Of a DNA stretch of 64,000 nt, positions 1 through 12,700 are shown piece by piece. The stretch is taken from the NCBI RefSeq assembly GCF_036323735.1, contig NC_086024.1:72256924-72320923 (forward strand). The letters are read 5' to 3'. A program made the position numbers and the translations under genes. Position 1 is the first letter of the stretch. Each line of letters starts with the position of its first letter. Origin of the DNA: Rattus norvegicus. Lineage: Eukaryota > Chordata > Mammalia > Rodentia > Muridae. The notes beneath the pieces were generated by a model, which saw nothing but the letters and a program-made list of their open reading frames with translations, had not been told where the DNA came from and did no database searches.

Positions 1-100
1 GCTCCTGTCAGCATGCACTTCTTGGCTTCATCAATATTGTCTAGTTTTGGTGGTTGTATATATATGGGCTGGATGCCTAGGTGGGGCAGGCCCTGAATTT
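1..100 (-). mobile_element. L1 3'UTR fragment, antisense
   Basis: The reverse complement resembles the part of the rat L1 3'UTR that contains the conserved stretch around 'cctgccccac' and 'gatgaagc'. It is cut by the window start on the left and passes abruptly into sense-strand ORF2 on the right, so only a rearranged piece remains. Confidence 0.7.
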
Positions 101-515
101 AAAGGATCTTTATTTGCAACTAATATAATAGTATATATGAGTGACCAAAAATATTTTACCAGGGAACTTCTACAGCTTATAGACACTTTTAGCAAAGTGG
201 CTGAACACAAGATTTTCTCAAAATGATCAATAGCCCTCTTATGCACAAATGACAATTAGAGAAAGAAATAATGAAAATATTGTCTTTCAAAAAAGCTTCA
301 AATAATATAGAATGGCTTGGAGTAACTCTAACTCAGAATATAAAATCCTTTTATGATAAAAACTTCAAGTTTTTTAGAAAATATCAAAAAAGAAAAAGAT
401 TTTCTATGTTCATAATTAGTAAATTATGTTCATAATTGGTAAAAAAAATGGTCATATACCAAATGCAATTTACAGATTCAATGCAAGCCCCATTAAAATT
501 CCACCATATTTTTTC
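101..515 (+). pseudogene. Old L1 ORF2 reverse-transcriptase fragment
   Basis: This stretch follows the order of the L1 ORF2 segment just after the FADD motif (compare 11855-12240). Matching landmarks are the 'atagtatat.tgagtga' segment, a Phe-Ser-Lys-Val-Ala-like stretch, and the 'acagattcaatgcaa' segment near 472. It has many substitutions, small indels and stops. It belongs to an old L1, well diverged from the young copies, and cannot encode protein. Confidence 0.75.
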
Positions 516-1125
516 TAACTAATTTTTTATTTACTTTGCATCCTAATCATACATGCACTCTCACTCCCCTCCTCCTTTTTCCTGCTCCAAGCCAAATTCC
601 CTTCTCCCCAAGGCAGCACAGCTAGAAGAAAGGGATCCAAACACAGACAAGAGAGGCAAAGACAGTCTCCACTTCAATTATTAGGGGATTCACAGGAAGG
701 CTACACTACACATCAGATATATATGCATATATGCATGCAGGTACCTAGGTCCAGCCCATGTGTGCTATTTGGTTGGTGGTTCAGTCTCTGTGAGCACCAT
801 TGGCTCAGGTTCATGGAACATGTAGTGTCCCTGACCCACCCTGGTTCCCTCAACACTTCCTCCTCCTCTTCTACTGAATTCCCTGAGGCCCCCCGATGAT
901 TTGAGCATGGGTCTTTGTATCTGTTTCCTTCAAGTACTGAATGAAACCTCTCAAGAGAGAGTTACACATGGCTACTGTCTATAAACATAGCAGAGTATCA
1001 TTAATAGTTTCTGGGGTTAGCACTCTTCTATGGAATGGGTCTCAATTTGGTCCAGTCATTGTTGGCCATTCTCTCAATCTCTGTTCTATCTTTATCCCTG
1101 AATATCTTTCAAGCAGGACAAATTT
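516..1125 (-). mobile_element. Lx-type ancient L1 3'UTR, antisense
   Basis: Reverse-complemented, this stretch reads like the long 3'UTR of Lx-type rodent L1: tracts about blank-free phrases such as 'gctggacctagg', followed by 'tctgatgtg' and the 'ggatcccttt' area. I recognise the family from memory and could not run a repeat search. Boundaries are approximate. Confidence 0.7.
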
Positions 1126-1595
1126 GGGACTGGAGGAACCTTCATTATGGAACAATGAAGAACCAGGATACCAAAATTATCCTGAACAATAAATGAAGTG
1201 CTGGAGGTCTCACCATTCCAGATTTCAAATTAAAACATAAAAACAGTACAGTATTTGCATTAAACCAGATTATTCATCCATGGAAGACCCAGACATAAAT
1301 CTATACCTATGGACACCTGAGATTTAATAAAAAGGCAGATATATGCACTCGAAAAAAGATAGCATCATTATCCAAAGCGGTTGTTCAAACATATGTCCAT
1401 ATGTAGAGGACAATAAATAGATCCATACTTATTACTCTGCACAAAACTCTAAACAGAATGGTTTTAAATACATGGAACAGAATGTAGCCTTCTGAACAGA
1501 ATACTTAGCATGGGCACTAAGATCAACAGTTAATAAATGGGACCACATGAAACTGGAAAGCAAAAGATACTATCAATAGGACAGTGAGGCAGCCT
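1126..1595 (+). pseudogene. Old L1 ORF2 3' part, left half
   Basis: Degenerate ORF2 in sense orientation, corresponding to the region before the C-terminal domain (compare 12360-12790), with 'tgggaccacatgaaactg' near 1538-1555 as a landmark. It is interrupted by the twin-primed L1 at 1615-3064 and resumes at 3084. Many stops and indels make it non-coding. Confidence 0.75.
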
Positions 1596-1614
1596 AAAGA
1601 ATGACAAATGATTT
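1596..1614. repeat. Target-site duplication, left copy
   Basis: The 19-base string aaagaatgacaaatgattt recurs at 3065-3083 with one mismatch. The two copies flank the L1 at 1615-3064 and are the expected product of L1 endonuclease-primed insertion. Confidence 0.9.
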
Positions 1615-3064
1615 GCATTTCCCTTATGACTAAAGATGTTGAACATTTCTTTAGGTGTTTCTCAGCTTTTCGGCATTTCTCAGCTGTGAATTGTTTGTTT
1701 AGCTCTGAACCCCATTTTTTAATAGGGTTATTTGTCTACCTGCGGTCTAACTTCTTGAGTTCTTTGTATATTTTGGATATAAGGCCTCTATCTGTTGTAA
1801 GATTGGTAAAGATCTTTTCCCAATCTGTTGGTTGCCGTTTTGTCCTAACCCTGAGATTTCACCTCACACCAGTGAGAATGGCTAAGATCAAAAACTTAGG
1901 TGACAGCAGATGCTGGCGAGGATGCGGAGAAAGAGGAACACTCCTCCATTGTTGGTGGGATTGCAGACTGGTACAACCATTCTGGAAATCACTCTGGAGG
2001 TTCCTCAGAAAATTGGACATTGAACTGCCTGAGGATCCAGCTATACCTCTCTTGGGCATATACCCAAAAGATGTCCCAACATATAAAAAAGACACATGCT
2101 CCACTATGTTCATCGCAGCCTTATTTATAATAGCCAGAAGCTGGAAAGAACCCAGATCCCCTTCAACAGAGGAATGGATACAGAAAATGTGGTACATCTA
2201 CACAATGGAATATTACTCAGCTATCAAAAACAATGACTTTATGAAATTCGTGGGCAAATGGTTGGAACTGGAAAATATCATCCTGAGTGAGCTAACCCAA
2301 TCACAGAAAGACATACATGGTATGCACTCATTGATAAGTGGCTATTAGCCCAAATGCTTGAATTACCCTAGATGCCTAGAACAAATGAAACTCAAGACGG
2401 ATGATCAAAATGTGAGTGCTTCACTCCGTCTTTAAAAGGGGAACAAGAATACCCTTGGCAGGGAAGGGAGAGGCAAAGATTAAAACAGAGACTGAAGGAA
2501 CACCCATTCAGAGCCTGCCCCACATGTGGCCCATACATATACAGCCACCCAATTAGACAAGATGGATGAAGCAAAGAAGTATAGACTGACAGGAGCTGGA
2601 TGTAGATCGCTCCTGAGAGACACAGCCAGAATACAGCAAATACAGAGGCGAATGCCAGCAGCAAACCACTGAACTGAGAATAGGACCCCCGTTGAAGGAA
2701 TCAGATAAAGAACTGGAAGAGCTTGAAGGGACTCGAGACCCCATATGTACAACAATGCCAAGCAACCAGAGCTTCCAGGGACTAAGCCACTACCTAAAGA
2801 CTATACATGGACTGACCCTGGACTCTGACCTCATAGGTAGCAATGAATATCCTAGTAAGAGCACCAGTGGAAGGGGAAGCCCTGGGTCCTGCTAAGGCTG
2901 AACCCCCAGTGAACTAGACTGTTGGGGGGAGGGCGGCAATGGGGGGAGGGTTGGGATGGGAACACCCATAAGGAAGGGGAGGGGGGAGGGGGATGTTTGC
3001 CCGGAAACCAGGAAAGGGAATAACACTCGAAATGTATATAAGAAATACTCAAGTTAATAAAAAA
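1615..3064 (+). mobile_element. Young L1, 5'-truncated with 5' inversion (twin priming)
   Basis: Positions 1615-1850 are ORF2 in antisense. From about 1847 the sequence turns to sense ORF2 C-terminus (frame ending 2348), then 3'UTR, then an A tail at about 3058-3067. The inverted piece is the ORF2 segment that normally lies immediately upstream of the sense piece, with a few bases missing between them. The turn point shows the 4-base microhomology aacc (1847-1850). The element is flanked by the 19-bp TSD at 1596-1614 and 3065-3083. A 246-codon open frame (1608-2348) crosses the junction and is an artefact of the inversion, not a gene. Confidence 0.93.
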
Positions 3065-3083
3065 AAAGAATGGCAAATGATTT

Positions 3084-3129
3084 TTACCAGCTCTACCCCC
3101 ATATTAAAAAACACATGAAATTAGATATC

Positions 3130-3162
<33 letters not shown>

Positions 3163-4800
3163 TAAAAATGTAGTATAGGCTTAAACAGGGAATTCTCAAT
3201 GAAGGAAATTCAAATGACTAAAAATTACTTAAAGAAATGATCAGTAGCCTTCTTCTTTGGAGAAATTCAAATCAAAACTACTTTGAAATTCCATCATTCC
3301 CCTTTCATAATATGACAGCTCATACTAGAGATGAGGTGAAGTCCAGGATAGACACTTCTTCATTGCTAGTAAAAGTGTAAATTTGCACAGACAGTATAGA
3401 ATCAATATGGCCACTCCTCAGAATTTTGGGAATCTACCTACCTCAAGATCCAGCTGTACCAACTCTTGGGCACAACTCCTGTTTCATTCTACTACAAGGA
3501 CACTTCCTCAACCATGTTCATTATAGTCAAAAACTCAAAACAACCTACAGGTCCCTCACAAGAAGAATCAACAAGAAAAATTGGTACATTTACACAATAG
3601 GTTATTGCTCAGCTGTTAAGAAAAATGTCATCATGATATTTACAGGTCCGTTGATAAACAGAAAAAAATACATCAATCTGATTGAGGTAACCGCAACCCA
3701 GAAAAATAAATACGGTATGTGATCACTTATAAGTGGATATTTACTATTAAGAAAATTATAACCAGTCTATAATCCATAGACCCAGAGAGGTTAGCTAAAG
3801 AGGAAGGGTCTAGAAGAGATACATGGATCTCCCTCAGAAGAGGACATAGATCACATTTCATGGGGATGGGAACAGAAAGATTAGGTAGGGGTGAGAGCAG
3901 GTAAAATGAAAATGTTAACTGAAGACAGAGACAGCTGGAGTTGGTCAACTTTAGCTGGACAGTGGAGAGAGCTACTGCAGGGAAAGTACCTGGTATCTAC
4001 GAAGATAACCATAATGAAAACTCCTTAGTAACGAAGGATATGGAGTCTCAACTGGAGATCCCTTGTTGCCAGACTAGGCTTTCAGTGAAGGACTGGGTTT
4101 AATTCAATTGAGTTCATGGGCCACAGAATCCCATAGAAATACCCCCAAACAATGCACACTGTTGCTAAGACAAAAGGCTGTTCTCTACAAACTGACAGCA
4201 AGGTCAGATAGCAGAGGACAATATCCACTCTATTCATTGAGCATGGAGAGTTTGTGCCCACATGGAGCTTTTACCCATATGCCCTAGTGTCTTTGATAAG
4301 AGGGAGGTACTTTTTCCAGCTATCAATAAAGAAACAGAACTCCAGCTGAGTGACAAAATCTTTGTTCTCCAAACTCTCCTGGCTGAAAAATATACTAGGG
4401 CAATGGTGACACAATGAGATTTGACTTAAGACCCGATCCATGGTATGCAACTCATAACCAACACTGCTTGGCTTGACCAAAAGCTAGAAACTAGATAGCC
4501 AGAGTCTGGGGATAAAACCAAATACTACTGTTATTTTTTTAAACATAACAATGACATGACTCCTAATAATATTCTGTTAAACTCATATCAGTGTCTTATT
4601 TAGCCATCATCAGAGAACCTTCCTCCTGAAGCAGATGGGAATACCCACGGCCAGATATACTAAGAGTAGGACCTCAGAACACAGAGCTGTAAATGGGATG
4701 TCTCCACCAAATCCTTCCCCTCAGAGCTAAGGGATACCTAAAACACACTGTGCTCCCTTTAACTTTGGAAGAGGGATATTAGTCAAATAGTCAAAATACA
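3084..4800 (+). mobile_element. Old L1 ORF2 C-terminus and long 3'UTR
   Basis: This continues the old L1 interrupted at 1595. Landmarks are an 'aattcaaatcaaaact' segment at about 3262, 'cctcaagatccagctgtacc' at about 3441, and the 'cacttataagtggatattt' end-of-ORF2 segment at about 3724-3742. From 3745 to about 4800 it reads as old, Lx-like 3'UTR, ending near the 'cagcagatggga'-like stretch at about 4629. An (AAT)n microsatellite lies inside. The 3' limit is not sharp. Confidence 0.7.
3130..3162. repeat. (AAT)n microsatellite
   Basis: About eleven perfect AAT units inside the old L1, just right of the twin-primed insertion. Confidence 0.95.
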
Positions 4801-7600
4801 TGTGAAACTGCACTACTGCCACTTATTAAAAAGCAGGTCTGTACAGTGGAAGCGCCACAAGAAGTGGGTCATCAAGACAGCTATAACAGTTTTTTAGGAA
4901 ACCAATGTTGAGCTTATTTTTTAAGGATTCTCTTCATTCAGAGGTACCAGCAAGCATCCAGTAGGCACACTGTCAACTGTTTAGACAATTTCAAAGTGAT
5001 ACTCACTTCTCTTAGTAATAAATTTAAAATTAAAATATAACTCCATATAAAAAGAAAGATATAAATCATTCTGGACTTAAGAAATTCCCATCCAACGATA
5101 TTTAATACTGAAACTAGCTAAGGAAATAGCACCATTAACAGTGGCTCATAGTTAAGATTATCAGGCTCAACATGCCAGAGTCTGGATTTACATGTTAGGA
5201 AAGTTGGGATTCTATAGCTAGCAAGAAAATAAATAAAATTTTAAGAAAATAAAATCTTGGACTAACTTCTGACTTTTAAAATATGTTTCTCTAAATTCCA
5301 ATCTATGTTTTTTGTATTTTTGGCATCACCTTCAACAATGTTTTCATTAATTTCTACAAGCATACCTTTGAGCATAAAAGTGCTAATAACTGGTTGTTTT
5401 CTAAGATGAAACAATTTCTGCATCTGCAAATGCAGCTGCACCCAGCAAGTCGCTAAACCCTCAAGTAGAATAGAAAAGGCTATGACCTGTGTAAACAATG
5501 CCAGAATGTTTCCTAGCAGATCTATAATGACAACAAAAAAATAATACATATGTAGAGGGAGCATAATGCAAAGGACCACTATGGTTCACATATGACATTT
5601 ATTTGTTATTTTAAGGTACTGTTAATTTGCCTATTTCTGAACTCCCTACATAATTGTACACTAAAAGAAGATTTTGATTATGTAATAAGTTATAAATGCA
5701 ATAAAATGCTACTTTTAAAGTACTGTACCCCCTGCTTGTTACTGCTCCCCAAAGAGCCTAAATAAACTTTATCAGTGAGCATTTGTTCCAATTGCTATTT
5801 GCCAAATGAGAAACTTGAACTGAAAAAGAATCCTTAATAAAGCCAAATTTAAAATCGCTCTGCTTCATTCTATGCAAACATGACATTTAAATTAATAGCA
5901 TCCATCTCTACCCCTTAGGATTTATGATATAATTTGAAAAACTACAGATGGCGTATGCTCATTTCTGCCCTCTTATTTTTTCTCAATCAGAGGCATTGTT
6001 ACTGGGAATCTAAAGCAGTGTTCTTGTAGCTGTTTCTGTTCACCATGTTGAATGTAAAATTAACATGGATTTATCAACAGGCATCACAGCCTTAAGGAAT
6101 TACCAAAAATGCATGTATATGGAATGTCCCTTTCTCAGGGAACAAATAACTGTTGATGCCATTTTTTGGAAAACTAGGTCACGTCATAAAAAGGGAGACA
6201 ACTGTAGCAGCATACTTTCCTCCAAGAAAAAATGCATCTCAGTGTTATAAGCTTTGCAAGCAAGAGAAACTTTGCATGACAATTATGTCGTATGCTATGT
6301 TTTGCCTAGTGATGCTTCAACCTTTTATTGATTACAGGCCACATAACTTCAGGCAGACAGAAGAAAAGTAACCCCTCGTGATGCTGAAGCCAGTGTTGTT
6401 TATGAATATCCCCTGCTGTGTTAAGTGACTCACACATCTGTCAGGTGTGTTACATTATAGCCACAGGAAAATTTCAAACAGGTTGTGTGCCAAGCATAAT
6501 GCTTTGTCTCAGACCTTGTCAATCCTGCTGATGGATGAGCCCCATATTCTAAGGACTAAGGTTCTAAATGTGTTTATATTTTGCCTGATCACTGAATCAC
6601 ATCAGGAGGCAGAAAGCTCTGCTGGTTGGAAGGAGTAAGATTACTTTTAATAGAGAGCACTTCTCTTGACTCATAAAATGTGTGGGTTTTAAGCTATCCT
6701 AGGAAGGTAGTCTCTTAGTCCTTTGTAATGATATTTTATATAAGCTTCATTTAACAGACAAATTTTCTTTAACTCAAAACAAATTAATTCTGAACAATTT
6801 TCAAAGTCTACCATGCTTTTTGAAGAAGCTTACTACTGTCAGCTTTACATTTTGCAGAGTGTGTCTAGAAACAAAAAGGTTGAAAGCTTATTATTTACTG
6901 AATAACAATGTAAGTTACAATAACAAAAGCTAAGTTAGATGAGATTGTTTTATGAGGATGGTGTATGTGTGTTCCACTTAAATATTATAAGTGGTAAAAC
7001 CATCATAAAGTTTCACGGTCTAATCTACACACTGAAGAGGTTTTGAATTGGCTTTGGCAAGGGAATCAATAAAACATACCTCTATGATACATCAACCCAA
7101 CTATTTCCCTTTAAAATTGTATAAAATGCATATTAAAGTCTGCATAAAAAAATGAGTACTGTCCCAAATAGCAAGAATGTACTTCTTGTATTAGCATCAC
7201 AAAGAAGTTGCCTATTTTGTAACAATTGTTTTCAAAGTTTACTATATTTAAGTCCTATACAATATATAATATAAACCCTAGTATATTCTCCTCTAAATAA
7301 GGCTAAAACAAATCAGGAATAGGATACACAAAGATGAACAAAGAAGTAAATGATGCTATTTCAGATAGCTATCATATGTCAATCTCTTCTCAGTTCAAAA
7401 TGCTACAATATCTAATATTATATTTGAGAAAACACATAGCAATTTAATTCCTTTCTGAGAAGATGTGTATCATATTAGTTAAAATCATACAAAGTTACAA
7501 ATTTCTGTCCCAATCCCTTGGGATAAAGCCACAAATTGTGAAGTTAACAACTTAGCAATGTACCAAAATAAAAAATTCTAACAGCGCCCATGGATGCCAA
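4800..7600. other. Apparently unique AT-rich DNA, no gene recognised
   Basis: No L1, SINE or LTR signature and no coding sequence that I recognise. The longest open frame is 105 codons on the minus strand (5262-5579), starting at an ATG, with a hydrophobic first half and a polar second half. I know no family for it, and a frame of this length can occur by chance in AT-rich DNA. This is the best stretch in the window for looking for ordinary unique or conserved sequence. Confidence 0.5.
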
Positions 7601-7601
7601 T

Positions 7602-7617
7602 AAGAATATGGCTACAC
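7602..7617. repeat. Target-site duplication of the full-length L1, left copy
   Basis: aagaatatggctacac recurs perfectly at 14413-14428. It defines the insertion as 7618-14412, including the non-L1 bases 14306-14406 at the 3' end. Confidence 0.93.
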
Positions 7618-8536
7618 AATCTTCCTGGTTGCTGCCGCTGCAGAGAGCCCGTGGGCAGCACCCCACAAGCGAACTTGATCCTCGGGACCACAGGTAAGAC
7701 CAACTTTTCTGCTGCAAGAAAGCTGCCTGGTGAGCTCGGGACACACGGAGACAGAATTGCTCTAGGACCAGGCACGTCCTGTGTTTACCGGAAGTCCCAC
7801 ACCCGCAGATCCCGGCCTGCAGCAGCTCTCTGCTCCCAGACCCTGTGAGAGAGAGACCCAACCGCCTGGTCAGGTGGGCACTCCTGAGGCTGCAGGGCAG
7901 AAGAGACCACCAACACTGCCCACCCCTGCCCACATCCCTGGCCCAAGAGGAAACTGTATAAGGCCTCTGGGCTCCCGTGGGGGAGGGCCCAGGAGCAGCA
8001 GGACCCCTGCCTGAGACACCGCCTGACCCTGAAGGAAACAGACCTGATAAACAGTTCTCTGAACCCAAATCCCGTGGGAGGGAGAGCTAGACCTACAGAG
8101 AGGCAGACAAGCCTGGGAAACCAGAAGAGACTGCTCTGTGCACATACATCTCGGACGCCAGAGGAAAACACCAAAGGCCATCTGGAATCCTGATGCACTG
8201 AAGCTCCCGGGAAGGGCGGCGCAGATCTTCCTGGTTGCTGCCACCACAGAGAGCCCGAGGGCAGCACCCCGCGAGTGAACTGGAGCCTCAGGACCACAGG
8301 GAAGACCAAATTTTCTGCTGCAAGAGACCTGCCTGGTGAACTCAAGACACAGGCCCACAGGAACAGCTGAAGACCTGTAGAGGAGAAAAACTACATGCCC
8401 GAAAGCAGAACACTCTGTCCCCATAACTGACAGAAAGAAAGGAAAACAGGTCTACAGCACTCCTGACACACAGGCTTATAGGACAGTCTAGCCACTGTCA
8501 GAAATAGCAGAACAAAGTAACACTAGAGATAATCTG
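7618..8536 (+). promoter_or_regulatory. L1 5'UTR (promoter) with about 1.5 monomers
   Basis: GC- and CpG-rich against an AT-rich background. The block starting 'cttcctggttgctgcc' occurs at 7620 and again near 8226, about 605 bases apart, so the 5'UTR is a partial plus a complete monomer. By family knowledge this is the internal RNA polymerase II promoter region of rodent L1. The second copy leads directly into ORF1. Confidence 0.85.
7870..8424 (-). other. 184-codon ATG-initiated antisense frame in the L1 5'UTR
   Basis: Opens at an ATG whose reverse-complement context has G at -3 and G at +4, and runs 184 codons against the L1. The same ATG and the following ~45 codons are found antisense to three other L1 5'UTRs here (42078-42407, 26829-27101, 63061-63279), with start Met-Gly-Thr-Glu-Cys. 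No protein family is recognised. It may be only a by-product of GC-rich repeated DNA, in which stop codons are rare; a second antisense frame overlapping it is also open but lacks an ATG. Confidence 0.3.
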
Positions 8537-9678
8537 ATGGCGAGAGGCAAGCACAGGAACCCAAGCAACAGAAACCAAGACTACACGGCATCATCGGAGC
8601 ACGATTCTCCCACCAAAACAAACATGGAATATCCAAACACACCAGAAAAGCAAGATCTAGTTTCAAAATCATATTTGATCATGATGCTGGAGGACTTCAA
8701 GAAAGACGTGAAGAACTCCCTTAGAGAAACACAGGAAAACATTAATAAACAAGTAGAAGCCTACAGACAGGAATCGCAAAAATCCCTGAAAGAATTCCAG
8801 GAAAACATAAATAAACAAGTAGAAGCCCATAGAGAGGAGACACAAAAATTCCTGAAAGAATTCCAGGGAAACACAATCAAACAGTTGAAGGAATTAAAAA
8901 TGGAAATAGAAGCAATCAAGAAAGAACACATGGAAACAACCCTGGATATAGAAAACCTAAGAAGAGACAAGGAGCTGTAGATACAAGCTTCACCAACAGA
9001 ATACAAGAGATGGAAGAGAGAATCTCAGGAGCAGAAGATTCCATAGAAATCATTGACACAACTGTCAAAGATAATGTAAAGCAGAAAAAGCTATTGGTCC
9101 AAAACATACAGGAAATCCAGGACTCAATGAGAAGATCAAACCTAAGGATAATAGATATAGAAGAGAGTGAAGACTCCCAGCTCAAAGGACCAGTAAATAT
9201 CTTCAACAAAATCATAGAAGAAAACTTCCCTAACCTAGAAAAAGAGAATCCCATAGGCATACAAGAAGCCTACAGAACTCCAAATAGATTGGACCAGAAA
9301 AGAAACACCTCCCGTCACATAATTGTCAAAACACCAAACGCACAAACTAAAGAAAGAATATTAAAAACAGTAAGGGAAAAAGGTCAAGTAACATATAAAG
9401 GCAGACCTATCAGAATCACACCAGACTTCTCGCCAGAAATTATGAAGGCCAGAAGAACCTGGACTGATATCATACAGACCCTAAGAGAACACAAATGCCA
9501 GCCCAGGTTACTATATCCTGTAAAACTCTCAATTAACATAGACGGAGAAACCAAGATATTCCATGACAAAACCAAATTTACACAATATCTTTCTACAAAT
9601 CCAGCACTACAAAGGATAGTAAATGGTAAAGCCCAACATAAGGAGGCAAGCTATACCCTAGAAGAAGCAAGAAACTAA
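8537..9678 (+). pseudogene. L1 ORF1 (RNA-binding chaperone), frameshifted
   Basis: ORF1p coats L1 RNA as a trimer and acts as a nucleic-acid chaperone. The ATG at 8537 begins Met-Ala-Arg-Gly-Lys, as in the other copies. Codons about 50-105 are a coiled coil built from 22-residue units (two full units of the type ENINKQVEAHREE...); the RNA-recognition and C-terminal domains follow after about 9010. A one-base deletion near 8957, by comparison with 27640 and 63750, shifts the frame to a stop at 8980. The C-terminal two thirds resume in the original register from 9010 and end at the normal stop at 9678. Confidence 0.93.
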
Positions 9679-9737
9679 TCGTCTTGGCAACAAAACATGG
9701 AGAATGAAAGCACACAAACATAACCTCACATCCAAAT

Positions 9738-12700
9738 ATGAATATAACAGGAAGCAATAATCACTATTCCTTAATATCTCTCAACATCAATGGCCTCAAC
9801 TCCCCAATAAAAAGACATAGATTAACAAACTGGATACGCAACGAGGACCCTGCATTCTACTGCCTACAGGAAACACACATCAGAGACAAAGACAAACACT
9901 ACTTCAGAGTAAAAGGCTGGAAAACAACTTTCCAAGCAAATGGTCAGAAGAAGCAAGCTGGAGTAGATATTCTAATATCAGATAAAATCAATTTTCAACT
10001 AAAAGTCATCAAAAAAGATAAGGAAGGACACTTTATATTCATCAAAGGAAAAATCCACCAAGATGAACTCTCAATACTAAATATCTAGGCCCCAAATACA
10101 AGGGCACCTACATACGTAAAAGATACTTTACTAAAGCTCAAAACACACATTGCACCTCACACAATAATAGTGGGAAATTTCAACACCCCACTCTCATCAA
10201 TGGACAGATCATGGAAACAGAAATTAAACAGAGATGTAGACAGACTAAGAGAAGTCATGAGCCAAATGGACTTAATGGATATTTATAGAACATTCTATCC
10301 TAAAGCAAAAGGATATACCTTCTTCTCAGCTCCTCATGGTACTTTCTCCAAAATTGACCATATAATTGGTCAAAAAACGGGCCTCAACAGGTACAGAAAG
10401 ATAGAAATAATCCCATGCGTGCTATCGGACCACCACGGCCTAAAACTGGTCTTCAATAACAATAAGGGAAGAATGCCCACATATACGTGGAAATTGAACA
10501 ATGATCTACTCAATGATAACCTGGTCAAGGAAGAAATAAAGAAAGAAATTAAAAACTTTTTATAATTTAATGAAAATGAAGGTACAACATACCCAAACTT
10601 ATGGGACACAATGAAAGCTGTGCTAAGAGGAAAACTCATAGGGCTGAGTGCCTGCAGAAAGAAACAGGAAAGAGTATATGTCAGCAGCTTGACAGCACAC
10701 CTAAAAGCTCTAGAACAAAAAGAAGCAAATACACCCAGGAGGAGTAGAAGGCAGGAAATAATCAAACTCAGAACTGAAATCAACCAAGTAGAAACAAAAA
10801 GGACCATAGAAAGAATCAACAGAGCCAAAAGTTGGTTCTTTGAGAAAATCAACAAGATAGATAAACCCTTAGCCAGACTAAGGAGAGGACACAGAGAGTG
10901 CATCTAAATTAACAAAATCAGAAATGAAAAGGGAGACATAACTACAGATTCAGAGGAAATTCAAAAAATCATCAGATCTTACTATAAAAACCTATATTCA
11001 ACAAAACTTGAAAATCTTCAGGAAATGGACAATTTCCTAAACAGATACCTGGTACCGAATTTAAATCAGGAACAGGTAAACCAGTTAAACAGCCCCATAA
11101 CTCCTAAGGAAATAGAAGCAGTCATTAAAGGTCTTCCAACCAAAAAGAGCCCAGGTCCAGACAGGTTTAGTGCAGAATTCTATCAAACCTTCATAGAAGA
11201 CCTCATACCAATATTATCCAAACTATTCCACAAAATTGAAACAGATGGATCACTACCGATTTCCTTCTACGAAGCCACAATTACTCTTATACCTAAACCA
11301 CACAAAGACACAACAAAGAAAGAGAACTTCAGACCAATTTCCCTTATGAATATCGACGTAAAAATACTCAATAAAATTCTGGCAAACCGAATTCAAGAGC
11401 ACATCAAAACAATCATCCACCATGATCAAGTAGGCTTCATCCCAGGCATGCAGGGATGGTTTAATATACGGAAAACCATCAATGTGATCCATTAAATAAA
11501 CAAACTGAAAGAACAAAACCACATGATCATTTCATTAGATGTTGAGAAAGCATTTGACAAAATTCAACACCCCTTCATGATAAAAGTCCTGGAAAGAATA
11601 GGAATTCAAGGCCCATACCTAAACATAGTAAAAGCCATATACAGCAAACCGTTGCTAACATTAAACTAAATGGAGAGAAACTTGAAGCAATCCCACTAAA
11701 ATCAGGGACTAGACAAGGCTGCCCACTCTCTCCCTACTTATTCAATATAGTTCTTGAAGTTCTAGCCAGAGCAATCAGACAACAAAAGGAGATCAAGGGG
11801 AAACAGATCGGAAAATAAGAGGTCAAAATATCACTATTTGCAGACGACATGATAGTATATTTAAGTGATCCCAAAAGTTCCACCAGAGAACTACTAAAGC
11901 TGATAAACAACTTCAGCAAAGTGGCTGGGTATAAAATTAACTCAAATAAATCACTTGCCTTCCTCTATACAAAAGAGAAACAAGCCGAGAAAGAAATTAG
12001 GGAAACGACACCCTTCATAATAGACCCAAATAATATAAAGTACCTCGGTGTGACATTAACCAAGCAAGTAAAAGATCTGTACAATAAGAACTTCAAGACA
12101 CTGAGGAAAGAAATTGAAGAAGACCTCAGAAGATGGAAAGATCTCCCATGCTCATGGATTGGCAGGATTAATATAGTAAAAATGGCCATTTTACCAAAAG
12201 CAATCTACAGATTCAATGCAATCCCCATCAAAATACCAATCCAATTCTTCAAAGAGTTAGACAGAACAATTTGCAAATTCATCTGGAATAACAAAAAACC
12301 CAGGATAGCTAAAGCTATCCTCAACAATAAAAGGACTTCAGGGGGAATCACTATCCCTGAACTCAAGCAGTATTACAGAGCAATAGTGATAAAAACTGCA
12401 TGGTATTGGTACAGAGACCGACAGATAGACCAATGGAATAGAATTGAAGACCCAGAAATGAACCCACACACCTATGGTCACTTGATTTTTGACAAAGGAG
12501 CCAAAACCATCCAATGGAAAAAAGATAGCATTTTCAGCAAATGGTGCTGGTTCAACTGGAGGTCAACATATAGAAGAATGCAGATCGATCCATGCTTATC
12601 ACCCTGTACAAAGCTTAAGTCCAAGTGGATCAAGGACCTCCACATCAAACCAGACACACTCAAATTAATAGAAGAAAAACTAGGGAAGCATCTGGAACAC

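Noticed and set aside
1608..2348. A 246-codon open frame.
   Set aside because: It crosses the inversion point of a twin-primed L1, so it is half antisense and half sense ORF2.
2692..2895. A 67-codon frame in the L1 3'UTR that recurs in most young copies (13896-14099, 25919-26122, 41448-41651, and antisense at 35595-35798).
   Set aside because: It opens at TTG, not ATG, and is kept only because the copies are young. The more diverged copies at about 47350 and 55870 do not preserve it. There is no reason to call it a gene.
7785..8345. A 186-codon antisense frame in the L1 5'UTR overlapping the one reported.
   Set aside because: Its start is TTG and its length follows from GC-rich composition; only the ATG-initiated frame was kept as a finding.
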